A stretch of 64,000 bases of DNA, taken from positions 620,001-684,000 of the forward strand of contig NZ_AKJN02000008.1 in the NCBI RefSeq assembly GCF_000282315.2, given 5' to 3'. The notes below the pieces were generated by a model, which made no database searches, had not been told where the DNA came from, and saw only the letters and a program-made list of their open reading frames with translations. A program made the translations under genes and the position numbers. The stretch's first letter is position 1. The number at the start of each line of letters is the position of its first letter. Shown here piece by piece: positions 16,992 to 25,792 of this stretch. The DNA comes from Pseudomonas sp. GM41(2012) (GTDB lineage: Bacteria > Pseudomonadota > Gammaproteobacteria > Pseudomonadales > Pseudomonadaceae).

Positions 16992-19900
16992 ATGTGGCGC
17001 AATCCAAAATACTGGCTGGATGGTGAACCAATTCAAAATTTCGGCGATTTTTTGTCGGATTTTTTTATGCAAAAACTTTTTTATAGTGCGGGCATGCAGG
17101 CAGACTCCATTAGGATTGTCGGTAGCTGTATGGATGACGAGTTGTTGAAGAGTGAATCAGAGTTTGACTCTCAGCAGGGTATCCGAACTATTTATTGGGG
17201 ATGTGGGCTTCGGCACGAATACAGTTTAACCGACAAGAGTCGTGGGCTTGTCGATATTCTGGCCGTTCGAGGCCCTTTATCACGATCAGCATTGCGGTTG
17301 GGGATAGAAACTCCAATGGGGGACCCGGGGTTGCTTCTCCCTGCTCTCTACACCCCAAGCTCTTTGCCTGGAATTAAGGGTGAGACTCTCTTGGTTCCTC
17401 ATTTTCACGATATCAGAACGGACGATGAGCTCCTTGCATTAAGTGGATGTAGTGCGATCCTTAGGCCAAATATAAATAATGATACTCTTTGTATTTTTGA
17501 ATTTATTGATCGTTTAACGACTGCAGAATTTGTTTTGTGCGGATCATTGCATGCAGCGATTGTGGCGGCGGCATATGGGCGTCGTTTTGGGTTCTGGAAC
17601 AGCGATTGTATTGATCTGCCTTTTAAATGGCAGGATTTTGCGGCCTCAATTTCCATGCCTTGCGTTTTTCACGATAATGTTGGGCAGGCGCGATCTCATT
17701 TCATTAGCGAGATAGAGCCGAAAATATCGATCCCGGTCCTTTGGCCGCTGCTGGCTGTTGCGCCATTTGCTGTGCGTCCAGAAGCCATGGTAAAGGTTAT
17801 GGAGTTCGATGTAAGAAGGCATGGAGTGTCCGCTCTTCAGGTGGCAGCTCCATCGCTTGCCGCAAATAAGGTACAGTCCGCTATTCTTCAGGTTAACTCG
17901 CTTTCAGCTAATTCTCTAGTTGCGCTGCAGAAAGCGCAGAGTGATTTGATGGAGTTAGGCGCTGCTCGCGAAGATGCCTTGCATGAGTTAGAGAGAGTTC
18001 GTGCAGAGGCTGCTAATGCTACATTTGAAAGGGATCTCGTTGTCGGTAGTACAAGTTGGCGGATTACGGCACCTCTTCGTAAAGTTGGGGTGCGTTACCC
18101 GGTGGTGGGGCGCACGCTTCGTCGTTCACTCAAGATTCTCTGGTGGACGCTTACGATGCAAATCGGCCATAAATATCTTTTGTGGAAAAGAAAACGCACC
18201 GTGGTGCAAGTGATTTCTGCGGATGCTGACACTGCACAAGTACAGCAAGTCGTTGCTGCCAAGTCAGATTTCAACTTGGAAAGTGCGTTTGTGTGCATGC
18301 ATGGGGAAGCGCCAATTTACTTTCCACCGGTAGAGGCACCTGTAGTATCGATAGTGATACCCGTGTATCGAGAGCTAGGTGTTCTCAAAAATTGCCTTCG
18401 CTCAATTTCCATTGGTCTTGAGGGGGAGCCGTCTTTTGAAGTTATTCTCGTCGACGATTGTCCAGAAGAGCAAGTTCTGTGGGGCATACCGGATAGCGGG
18501 GGCTTAGTTAAGATTTCAAACTCGGAAAACTTGGGTTTCTCGCTTGCATGTAATCGAGGCGCCGAAGTGGCGCGCGGGCGCTTCGTCTGTTTTTTAAATA
18601 GCGATACAATAGTCTATTCTGGATGGCTTCGTCATTTAGTTGATGCGCACGAGGATGTCACCAGCGCAGGGCTTGTTGGTGGAATGCTATTGAATGTTGA
18701 TGGTTCTATTCAAGATGCCGGTTGGCGGATGCTTCAAAGCGGCCAGGGTTATCCTATTGGCCGTAACAAAGATGCCAGAGACGGAGCCTTTACCTATCGT
18801 AGGGAGGTGGACTGTGTTGCTGGCACATGCTTTTTGATGAAGACATCTTTGTTTCTAGATATGGGGGGGCTCGATGCTCGTTACGCTCCTGCATCGTATG
18901 TAGATTTTGATCTTGCGTTCCGTGTGCAAGAGCGCGGGTTAAAGGTTATCTGCGAGCCAAAAAGCCGTATCGTCCATCTCGGCGGCGCATCATATGGGGA
19001 TGCGAAGGAGATACCAAATCAGATAAATACCATCAATCAGGCGAAGTTCTCTGAGCGTTTTGCAACTGTTTTACCCATGCAGCCGAGCGGATCGGAAGAT
19101 GAGTTTTTACTGCAGCAGGTGTCTGATGAGCGACCAGTCTTTCTAGTTGTTGAAAATAGTGTACCTCAGCCGAATCGTCATGCAGGCGATGTCACCATGA
19201 GCAGCTATTTATCCTTATTGGCGTCAACTGGATGGCGGGTCGTCTTCTGCCCTGTGGAAGGAAGGGCAGAAGGCCCTTCAGCCGATAATCTTGAGCGTCA
19301 AGGTGTCATGTTGATTAGATCACCTCAGACCCTTGAATCATGGTTAATGGAAAATGGCAAATACGTGAAGGAAGTGTGGTTGGCACGACCTGAAATTGCT
19401 GGAAATATCATTAATCCGTTACGGAATTTAACTTCTGCTCGCTTGACATATTACACTCATGATTTGCACCACGTGAGGCTTGAAAGGGAAGCGGAGTTAT
19501 ATGCTGATCCCGATAAACTTGCTGACGCAAATCGGATGAAGGAAGCAGAACTCTCGGTGTTTTCGAGTGTGGATAAAATTATATCGCCAAGTGCCGAAGA
19601 GGCGGAGGTGATACGACGTTTAGTTCCTGATAAGCCTGTTTTCGTACTGCCGCCATATTATTATGAAGCTCATGAAATTTGTCGTCGCGACGCTGCTCAT
19701 TTCGAAGGGCTGACAGACATAGTTTTTGTCGGGGGGTTCCCTCACGCTCCGAACGTGGATGCAGCGCTATATATAGTAAATGAAGTAATGCCGCGTGTAT
19801 GGGAGAAACGCCCAGATGCCCGCGTGGTCCTTGTTGGTTATGCGCCCCCGGCTGAAATTCTTGCTCTCGCTGGTTCTCGTGTCGTAGTGACCGGCCAGGT

Positions 19901-20228
19901 ACCAGACGTCAAACCCTATCTCGATCGTGCGCGTATGGTGCTTGTAGCGCTTCGTTATGGTGCAGGAGTAAAAGGTAAGACAGTGGATGCTATGCGTGAG
20001 GGAATTCCAGTGGTTTCGACTCAGGTTGGCGTTGAGGGGGTTGGTGTGACATCTGGGCTTGACGCCATAGTAAGCGAGAGTGCGAATGGCCTTGCAGAAG
20101 GTGTTCTGGATTTACTGTCTGATACCGCGCGCTGTGCTGAATTGTCTTCTGCAGGAGCTGATCTGATTTTGAAGGGGTTCTCCCGTGCCGCTGCGTGTCT
20201 TGCAATTGAAGAGGTGTTTGGGGCGTGA
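16992..20228 (+). CDS. Fusion: polysaccharide pyruvyltransferase - coiled coil - GT2 - GT4
   Basis: This protein of 1078 residues has an N-terminal polysaccharide pyruvyltransferase-like domain (about 1-230): NFGDFLSDF at the start, AVRGPLSR and the hallmark CGSLHAAIVAAAYG. A short coiled coil (about 300-345) and the linker STSWRITAPLRKV follow. GT2 spans about 450-690 (VSIVIPVYRELG, FLNSDTIVYSG, ASYVDFDLAFR) and GT4 about 715-1078 (NVDAALYIVNEVM, RYGAGVKGKTVDAM). ATG 16992 has AGGA 9 bases upstream. It probably adds two sugars and a pyruvate ketal to the surface polymer. Its layout mirrors the sulfotransferase fusion at 5552: small modifying enzyme, coiled coil, SWR linker, GT2, GT4. Low GC and its site after wbpM suggest transfer. 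Confidence 0.85.
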   Translation: MWRNPKYWLDGEPIQNFGDFLSDFFMQKLFYSAGMQADSIRIVGSCMDDELLKSESEFDSQQGIRTIYWGCGLRHEYSLTDKSRGLVDILAVRGPLSRSALRLGIETPMGDPGLLLPALYTPSSLPGIKGETLLVPHFHDIRTDDELLALSGCSAILRPNINNDTLCIFEFIDRLTTAEFVLCGSLHAAIVAAAYGRRFGFWNSDCIDLPFKWQDFAASISMPCVFHDNVGQARSHFISEIEPKISIPVLWPLLAVAPFAVRPEAMVKVMEFDVRRHGVSALQVAAPSLAANKVQSAILQVNSLSANSLVALQKAQSDLMELGAAREDALHELERVRAEAANATFERDLVVGSTSWRITAPLRKVGVRYPVVGRTLRRSLKILWWTLTMQIGHKYLLWKRKRTVVQVISADADTAQVQQVVAAKSDFNLESAFVCMHGEAPIYFPPVEAPVVSIVIPVYRELGVLKNCLRSISIGLEGEPSFEVILVDDCPEEQVLWGIPDSGGLVKISNSENLGFSLACNRGAEVARGRFVCFLNSDTIVYSGWLRHLVDAHEDVTSAGLVGGMLLNVDGSIQDAGWRMLQSGQGYPIGRNKDARDGAFTYRREVDCVAGTCFLMKTSLFLDMGGLDARYAPASYVDFDLAFRVQERGLKVICEPKSRIVHLGGASYGDAKEIPNQINTINQAKFSERFATVLPMQPSGSEDEFLLQQVSDERPVFLVVENSVPQPNRHAGDVTMSSYLSLLASTGWRVVFCPVEGRAEGPSADNLERQGVMLIRSPQTLESWLMENGKYVKEVWLARPEIAGNIINPLRNLTSARLTYYTHDLHHVRLEREAELYADPDKLADANRMKEAELSVFSSVDKIISPSAEEAEVIRRLVPDKPVFVLPPYYYEAHEICRRDAAHFEGLTDIVFVGGFPHAPNVDAALYIVNEVMPRVWEKRPDARVVLVGYAPPAEILALAGSRVVVTGQVPDVKPYLDRARMVLVALRYGAGVKGKTVDAMREGIPVVSTQVGVEGVGVTSGLDAIVSESANGLAEGVLDLLSDTARCAELSSAGADLILKGFSRAAACLAIEEVFGA

Positions 20229-20279
20229 TGGCATGCTTCGGCTTTTTGAAAAAGTTGAAGCGGGTGCAAAAAAAATATT

Positions 20280-20301
20280 GCTTCACCCTCGGGGGTGAAG
20301 C
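20280..20301 (+). other. Stem-loop just before hddA
   Basis: A perfect 9-bp stem (GCTTCACCC with GGGTGAAGC) closes on the 4-base loop TCGG, 48 bases before the hddA start. An A-run precedes it and no T-run follows, so it is not a terminator for the upstream gene. It may stabilise or help process the message, or simply be structural. Confidence 0.45.
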
Positions 20302-20348
20302 TCTTGGGTTGCTTAAATGAACCGAGCAAGGGTATTGGAATCAACAAT

Positions 20349-21377
20349 ATGATAATTCGCGCACGTGCACCTTTGCGTCTAGGACTGGCAGGTGGTGGTA
20401 CGGATGTTTCTCCGTTTTGTGATATCTACGGTGGTTACGTACTCAATGCAGCAATAGATCGTTACGCTTATGCGGTGATTGAAACTTTGGAGGAACCACT
20501 GGTTCGCTTCATCGCAACCGATCAACAGGTGGAGAAGGTAATGCCTTGCGCTGCCTCGTATGTGCTGGATGGCAAGCTTGACCTGCATGCGGCGGTTTAC
20601 AATCATATGATTGAGCATTACAACGGTGGCCGCGCCATTGCGATGCAGTTCAGCACTTTATGCGACGCGCCTGTGGGGTCTGGCCTGGGTTCTTCCTCCA
20701 CGCTAGTGGTTGCCATGATTCGTGCGTTTGTGGAGCTGCTGAATCTGCCACTTGATGACTATACAATTGCGCTCTTGGCTTTTCGGATTGAGCGAGTGGA
20801 GTGCGGGTTGCAGGGCGGCAGGCAAGACCAGTATTCCGCTACATTTGGTGGCTTCAACTTCATGGAGTTTTATGCTGATGATCGGGCAGTAATCAATCCA
20901 TTACGTATCAAGAGTTGGATTATCTGCGAGTTGGAAGCTTCACTTGTGTTGTTCTTTACTGGAGTATCACGAGAGTCGGCGAAGATCATTGCCGATCAGA
21001 GTGGTAACGTGAAGGCGGGGGTGGTTGGCGCCGTGCAGGCCATGCACGGTATTAAGCACGAAGCGCTGGTAATGAAAGAGTGTCTGCTACGCGGAGATTT
21101 TTCTGGCTTCGTAGAATCAATGCGCGAAGGTTGGGAAAATAAGAAACGTTCGGCCGAGTCGGTATCGAATCCGTATCTAGATGAGATATATGACGCCGCC
21201 ATTGCCTCAGGCGCTCTTGCTGGTAAGATTTCGGGGGCGGGTGGAGGTGGCTTTATGTTGTTCTTTGTGCCCACAGAGCGACGCATGGAAGTAATTCGGA
21301 CCTTAAGCTCCTTCGACGGTCAGGTTAGTAATTGTCATTTCACCAAATATGGCACGCAGGCATGGAGAATCAATTGA
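20349..21377 (+). CDS. hddA: D-glycero-D-manno-heptose 7-phosphate kinase HddA
   Basis: This is a GHMP kinase of 342 residues. It starts IIRARAPLRLGLAGGGTDV, has the ATP loop PVGSGLGSSSTL at about 110-125 and the C-terminal motif KISGAGGGGFMLFF. HddA phosphorylates D-glycero-D-manno-heptose 7-phosphate at C1 in the GDP-heptose pathway. The call is supported by direct linkage to gmhA and hddC. Start 20349 is chosen for its family-typical N-terminus; the open frame from 20295 would add 18 residues encoded across the stem-loop. The stop overlaps the gmhA start. Confidence 0.88.
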   Translation: MIIRARAPLRLGLAGGGTDVSPFCDIYGGYVLNAAIDRYAYAVIETLEEPLVRFIATDQQVEKVMPCAASYVLDGKLDLHAAVYNHMIEHYNGGRAIAMQFSTLCDAPVGSGLGSSSTLVVAMIRAFVELLNLPLDDYTIALLAFRIERVECGLQGGRQDQYSATFGGFNFMEFYADDRAVINPLRIKSWIICELEASLVLFFTGVSRESAKIIADQSGNVKAGVVGAVQAMHGIKHEALVMKECLLRGDFSGFVESMREGWENKKRSAESVSNPYLDEIYDAAIASGALAGKISGAGGGGFMLFFVPTERRMEVIRTLSSFDGQVSNCHFTKYGTQAWRIN

Positions 21378-21958
21378 GGACATACATTGAGGCGCAGATA
21401 GTCGATTCACAGGCAATCATGAGTGCTATGTTGGCTGATAGTAACCTTATCGACCGTGTCGAGGCTGCAGCATTATCCTGTATACACTGCATGAAACAAG
21501 GAGGAAAGATTCTTTTGGCAGGTAATGGGGGCAGTGCAGCTGATGCTCAGCATATTGCGGGTGAGTTTGTCAGCCGTTTTGCCTTTGACCGGCCTGGATT
21601 GCCAGCAATCGCGTTGACCACGGACAGTTCTATCCTTACTGCAATTGGTAATGACTACGGCTACGAAAAATTGTTTGCCAGGCAGGTGCAAGCACTTGGT
21701 CAAAAAGGCGATGTGTTCATTGCTTATTCAACCTCTGGTAAGTCCCCCAATATTCTATTCGCTCTGCAAGAGGCTCGGGCGCGTGGTTTAGTGTGTGTTG
21801 GACTGACCGGCAACCTCGGTGGCCCAATGAGCGAGATTTGTGATCATTTGCTTGAGGTCCCCTCACCAGATACACCAAAAATTCAGGAGGGCCACCTGGT
21901 ATTGGGTCATATCTTGTGCGGCTTGGTAGAAAACGCAATTTTCAAGGGTAACGCCTGA
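21374..21958 (+). CDS. gmhA: Sedoheptulose 7-phosphate isomerase GmhA
   Basis: This 194-residue SIS-domain protein has the motif LLAGNGGSAADAQHIAGEF, a second phosphate-binding stretch YSTSGKSPNI, and EGHLVLGHILCGLVE near the C-terminus. It turns sedoheptulose 7-phosphate into D-glycero-D-manno-heptose 7-phosphate, the first step of heptose synthesis. The start is taken as TTG 21374, which overlaps the hddA stop (TTGA) and has GGAGA 5 bases upstream; ATG 21362 is the alternative. Pseudomonas usually carries another gmhA for the LPS core, so this is probably a dedicated O-antigen copy. Confidence 0.88.
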   Translation: MRTYIEAQIVDSQAIMSAMLADSNLIDRVEAAALSCIHCMKQGGKILLAGNGGSAADAQHIAGEFVSRFAFDRPGLPAIALTTDSSILTAIGNDYGYEKLFARQVQALGQKGDVFIAYSTSGKSPNILFALQEARARGLVCVGLTGNLGGPMSEICDHLLEVPSPDTPKIQEGHLVLGHILCGLVENAIFKGNA

Positions 21959-22647
21959 TGGAAGCCATTGTTCTGGCAGGGGGATTTGGCACCCGGTTAC
22001 GTCAGTTGGTACCCGATCTACCAAAGCCCATGGCACCTATTGCTGGCAGGCCGTTTCTGGACATTTTGCTCAGTGCCTTGGCTCGTAAGGGCTTTAAGCG
22101 CGTGACATTGTCAACAGGTTATATGGCTGAAAAAATCTCTAACCATTTTGGCGAGCAATATGCGGGAATGGAGCTGAGCTATGTGGTTGAAGAGGAGCCT
22201 TTGGGTACGGGGGGTGCTGTTCGATTGGCCTTGGCGCAGTGTCATGAGGATCATGTGTATGTGTTTAACGGTGATACGTATCTAGACCTCGAGGTTGATC
22301 CAGTCGAAAGGCTTTGGCAGTTGCATCGGCGCCCAATCATCGTCGGGCGCGAAGTGTCGGATACTGCACGATATGGCCGTTTGCTTACAGACGAAGGGAA
22401 GGTAAGCGGTTTTACGGAAAAAGGCGTTTGTGGGGCGGGATTAATTAATGCTGGTTGTTACGTTTTCTGTCGGCATCAACTGGACTCATTTGAACCCTAT
22501 TTTGCCTTTTCGCTGGAAGCAGACTACTTGGCAACAGAGGTAAAACACACATTTTTTGATGTTTTTGTAACGGAAGGTCAGTTTATCGATATCGGTATTC
22601 CTCAAGATTTCCAGCTTGCGCAAACTTTGCTGGCTAGTGTTCCGTGA
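21958..22647 (+). CDS. hddC: D-glycero-D-manno-heptose 1-phosphate guanylyltransferase HddC
   Basis: This 229-residue nucleotidyltransferase starts EAIVLAGGFGTRL and then has LPKPMAPIAGRPFL, the pyrophosphorylase signature with its catalytic Lys. VFNGDTYLDLE provides the metal-binding Asp. It would load heptose 1-phosphate with GTP to give GDP-D-glycero-D-manno-heptose. The ATG shares a base with the gmhA stop (TGATG), so the three genes form one coupled set. The fourth enzyme, phosphatase GmhB, is absent here and is presumably supplied by the core-LPS copy elsewhere. Confidence 0.85.
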   Translation: MEAIVLAGGFGTRLRQLVPDLPKPMAPIAGRPFLDILLSALARKGFKRVTLSTGYMAEKISNHFGEQYAGMELSYVVEEEPLGTGGAVRLALAQCHEDHVYVFNGDTYLDLEVDPVERLWQLHRRPIIVGREVSDTARYGRLLTDEGKVSGFTEKGVCGAGLINAGCYVFCRHQLDSFEPYFAFSLEADYLATEVKHTFFDVFVTEGQFIDIGIPQDFQLAQTLLASVP

Positions 22648-22740
22648 AAAATTCAGGATTGTTTCTTGAACGAGATGGCCTGATTCATTCTGGTCGTGAG
22701 TTTAAGAGGGGAGATGTTTAGTTTGCAGGCGGCGTATTTT

Positions 22741-23019
22741 AACTACCTCTACCCAAGCCAGTAGACTTTCGAAAAACCATCGGCTCCCTGGCCGCCTTGG
22801 CCGAGTTGGAGAGCAAGGGTGTGGTATTCGCCCCGGTGCTTGTTATGTTATTCAACCAGTCTTGCCTGTGTCTGCCGCTAGCACACCTTCGGCGAAGAAG
22901 TCAGCGAGCAGCTTGAATTCGTGCCGATGCAGATCCGTGTGATCAAACACATCCGCAAGGGCACGGCCGCCGCGGCTACCAAAGCGCGCCAGTGCCCGGC
23001 GACAGTCCAGCACCGCTGA
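22741..23019 (+). mobile_element. Degenerate IS66-family remnant (tnpB and tnpC pieces)
   Basis: Two joined fragments read as IS66 proteins. At 22752-22859 is a TnpB piece with PKPVDFRK, a GSLAALAEL stretch and VVFAPVLVMLFNQ; one base is missing just before it. At 22885-23019 is a TnpC piece TFGEEVSEQLEFVPMQIRV ending in KHIRK and a stop. Most of both genes is gone. This marks past insertion activity in the spacer 22648-23274 between the heptose genes and the acyltransferase. The start of this spacer (22648-22740) holds nothing else I recognise. Confidence 0.75.
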
Positions 23020-23065
23020 TCTAAAAAAGCATGGCCAACCCAGCGCTACAGCTTGAAGTTGGACG

Positions 23066-23233
23066 GTGCATAGGCTGATTGAGCTGCAAGAGGACCAAGT
23101 GGCGTTGTATGATCCTCACAGCGTCACCAATGACGGCACGGGAATACGTGTGATCCAGGTCTGCAGCGAAGACATCGGTGCCGGCCTGACGAAGCGCCGG
23201 GCTATTGCCCTACGCGAGCTGTTGGAAGAGTAA
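23066..23233 (+). pseudogene. Short unidentified frame, probably a gene end
   Basis: A 55-codon frame starting GTG ends 41 bases before the acyltransferase. It encodes RLIELQEDQVALYDPHSVT and later IGAGLTKRRAIALRELL. Its composition looks like real protein but it has no clear ribosome site and an upstream in-frame stop. I do not recognise it; next to IS66 debris it is most likely a leftover C-terminus. Confidence 0.3.
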
Positions 23234-23274
23234 AAATTTCTTATCACTTTTAATTAAAATCAGGGCGGAAATAC

Positions 23275-24363
23275 ATGCTGCACAAGGATAATAACTTGAA
23301 CTTGTTACGGTTGGTTGCCGCGCTGATGGTGCTATATGCTCATTCATTCGATCTGTATGGTAACTCCCCGAAGATTTTTATTGGTCTTGATTCCTATGGC
23401 GGCCTCGGGATTGCGATATTTTTTATCATTAGTGGTTATTTGATTGCAAAAAGTTGGAGTTTTGATCCTTCGGTCATTAGTTTTTTAGTTAAGCGATCGC
23501 TGCGAATATTTCCAGCCCTGATTGTTGTTGTCGTGATAACTTCGTTTCTGCTTGGTCCGATTTTTTCCACTTTGACAGTCAAGCAGTATTTCTCAGATCT
23601 GGCATTTGTTATGTACTTGAAGAATATAATTTTAAGTCCGGTATTTTATTTGCCGGGCGTGCTGGAGCACTCCAGAGTTGCCAATGTGATCAATGGCCCT
23701 CTATGGAGTTTGCCTATCGAGTTTTTCATGTATTTGGTAGTCGTGGCGCTTGGGCTTTTATTCAATGGCGGTCGTGTTGTATACGCAATTGCCACAGCAT
23801 TGTTTGCGCTGATTGTGGTTTTTTGGTGCTGGCGAGATGCGCCTCTGCTGGTGGTTTACGGTACTGATGTAAGAAACATTCCGTTGATAGGCATCTATTT
23901 CATGATTGGGGCATGTTATGCGAAGTGGGGGCTCGAACGGTGGTTCAGTCTCTCCGGCGTAACTGTCATGGTGATGATGACCCTTCTTCTGGCACCATAT
24001 TCATCGATTTCGAAGTCCCTGCTATGGCTTACGTTGCCGTATGTCGTCTTGGCATATGGACTTTCCAGAAGTTGGTTGGGAAGCTTGGTTAATAAAGTGG
24101 GTGACTGCTCTTACGGTGTTTATATCTATGCTTTTCCGGTTCAGCAGTTTGTTTTGCTAAAATTCCCCGGCATTGCCTATTCAACCTACCTTGTTGTTAC
24201 AGTGGTCATTACTCTGATTTTGGGATATGGCTCTTGGCATTTGATAGAGAAAAGGGTTCTCAAATTCAAGCCAAAAAATAAAGTCAGGCCTGTATCGAAT
24301 GGTGTTGATGCCGATTCGGCGTTCAATCCTGTTGTGGGTGAGAAGCTCAATTCAGGGGCTTGA
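23275..24363 (+). CDS. Acyltransferase-3 family membrane protein (O-acetyltransferase, OafA-like)
   Basis: This 362-residue protein has about ten hydrophobic segments. The N-terminus NLNLLRLVAALMVLYAHSFDLYG holds the family's Arg and active-site-type His, and GGLGIAIFFIISGYLI is the typical second segment. Such enzymes move acyl groups, usually acetyl, across the inner membrane onto O-antigen or exopolysaccharide sugars. GGCGGA precedes the ATG. It lies between two IS66 scraps, so it may have been moved in as a unit. Confidence 0.85.
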   Translation: MLHKDNNLNLLRLVAALMVLYAHSFDLYGNSPKIFIGLDSYGGLGIAIFFIISGYLIAKSWSFDPSVISFLVKRSLRIFPALIVVVVITSFLLGPIFSTLTVKQYFSDLAFVMYLKNIILSPVFYLPGVLEHSRVANVINGPLWSLPIEFFMYLVVVALGLLFNGGRVVYAIATALFALIVVFWCWRDAPLLVVYGTDVRNIPLIGIYFMIGACYAKWGLERWFSLSGVTVMVMMTLLLAPYSSISKSLLWLTLPYVVLAYGLSRSWLGSLVNKVGDCSYGVYIYAFPVQQFVLLKFPGIAYSTYLVVTVVITLILGYGSWHLIEKRVLKFKPKNKVRPVSNGVDADSAFNPVVGEKLNSGA

Positions 24364-24592
24364 GCAAGTGTATGTATTTATGATGTAACAGCCGCTCAGG
24401 TCACCTATGAAGAGCTACAGGGTCTGCCGCGACAGCGCAGACACCTGACGATCCTAATTCGCCAGGCCGAAGAACCGTAAGCGCTCCATGAACCTCACAT
24501 TCAAAGCACTTAACTGATCCCCGATGCTGTGCTTCCGATTTCTTACCGGAACCGGCATTTCATTAAGTGTCCTGACGCAATAGTCGAAAAGT

Positions 24593-24658
24593 CTATCTCG
24601 ACCCAAGCCTGTAGACTTCCGAAAATCTATTGAAGGCCTTCCGCATTTATGCTGCATC
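24593..24658 (+). mobile_element. Second IS66 tnpB scrap
   Basis: The plus strand reads PKPVDFRKSIEGLPHLC, the conserved start of IS66 TnpB, and then loses similarity. It repeats the same segment seen at 22752 and overlaps the 3' end of the minus-strand acyltransferase by a few bases. The rest of the gap 24364-24646 has no gene I recognise. Confidence 0.65.
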
Positions 24659-25756
24659 AAGCCCATTTCGACGCGTCAGTGGATTCGCGGAAATGCGCCG
24701 GCCAAATTCATGGAAGGGCACTTCAACAATTCTATGAAAGATATCTGCTGCCGCGATTGATGCCACCACCCCTATCACGGGAATGACTACGATGCGGGAA
24801 CTTTCGGACAATTCCAGTGTGTTACTCAGCCACATGGATGCGAATAAAACTTGCATATGTATCATGTAAAGCGGGTAGCTTATTCGCCCAAGGTATGTAA
24901 CGAATCTTGTTGATAATATTGATCCGATCACGTTGCTGCTTCCGGAAAACTTGGCCGAGACAATGCTGAGGAACGTAATGATCCAGATTATTAATGGTGC
25001 CGAAAAATCGCGAAGAAAAACCAATGTAAACGCGATGGATAATGCGGCAACGGATATTAACTGTTGTTGTGATAATTTTTGCAAAAAGTTTTTGAACGCA
25101 AAATAGCTGAGGAAACCTGCGCAGAACATGGGTAAGTTGTTCCCTAGGAATCCGCTCTCCATGTAAGGGCTGACAATCCAGCATGCTGCTGTAATCGAGA
25201 TAACTGCGATACGCGCCGAAACCCGCCCAAGGGATGTGAGCATCAGAAACAGCAACGGCGCGACTAAATAAAACTGCCACTCTACGGTAAGGCTCCATGC
25301 TTGTCCGACGAGTGTAAGGGATGCATAGGGTAAGACGGATGTCGGCAAAACTCCTTGTAGAAGTGGTATATGGGCCAAGATGTGAAAAAATAGATTGCTT
25401 TGAGCAATTTCAATAATCTGAATTCGTCCGTCTGTTGCAACTCCATGTGGCGACGCATGCAAAATTTCCGTGGCTATAGGCAACGAGATTATTGAAATAA
25501 GCAATGCAACCCAGTATACCGGTAATATGCGAAACGCCCGCCCTATTATATAGCGCGGGTATGATTGGGGGCCGCGATCAAGCATCGCGAAAATCACGAA
25601 GCCACTAAGTATGATAAATACCTGCACGGGATATGAATTATACAAGTTGTTGGGGAATGAGCCAAAAAGCGGGGCAAGTGCAGCAAGCACATGCCCCAAA
25701 ACCACCCACAACGCCATAATTCCGCGTAAGCCTTCGAGTTCGCGAATATATTTCAT
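24647..25756 (-). CDS. Acyltransferase-3 family membrane protein (second copy type)
   Basis: This 369-residue polytopic protein begins KYIRELEGLRGIMALWVVLG with the family RGxxAL and His motif. It contains YPVQVFIILSGFVIF and a late ISYPLYMIHMQVLF. It probably O-acylates a polysaccharide in the periplasm. It is clearly different in sequence from the acyltransferase at 23275 and points towards it (convergent). The last codons overlap the IS66 scrap, so its true C-terminus may have been reshaped by the insertion. Confidence 0.83.
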   Translation of the reverse strand: MKYIRELEGLRGIMALWVVLGHVLAALAPLFGSFPNNLYNSYPVQVFIILSGFVIFAMLDRGPQSYPRYIIGRAFRILPVYWVALLISIISLPIATEILHASPHGVATDGRIQIIEIAQSNLFFHILAHIPLLQGVLPTSVLPYASLTLVGQAWSLTVEWQFYLVAPLLFLMLTSLGRVSARIAVISITAACWIVSPYMESGFLGNNLPMFCAGFLSYFAFKNFLQKLSQQQLISVAALSIAFTLVFLRDFSAPLIIWIITFLSIVSAKFSGSSNVIGSILSTRFVTYLGRISYPLYMIHMQVLFASMWLSNTLELSESSRIVVIPVIGVVASIAAADIFHRIVEVPFHEFGRRISANPLTRRNGLDAA

Positions 25757-25792
25757 TAGGCCAGTGACACCTTAATAATCAAGATTTATATT

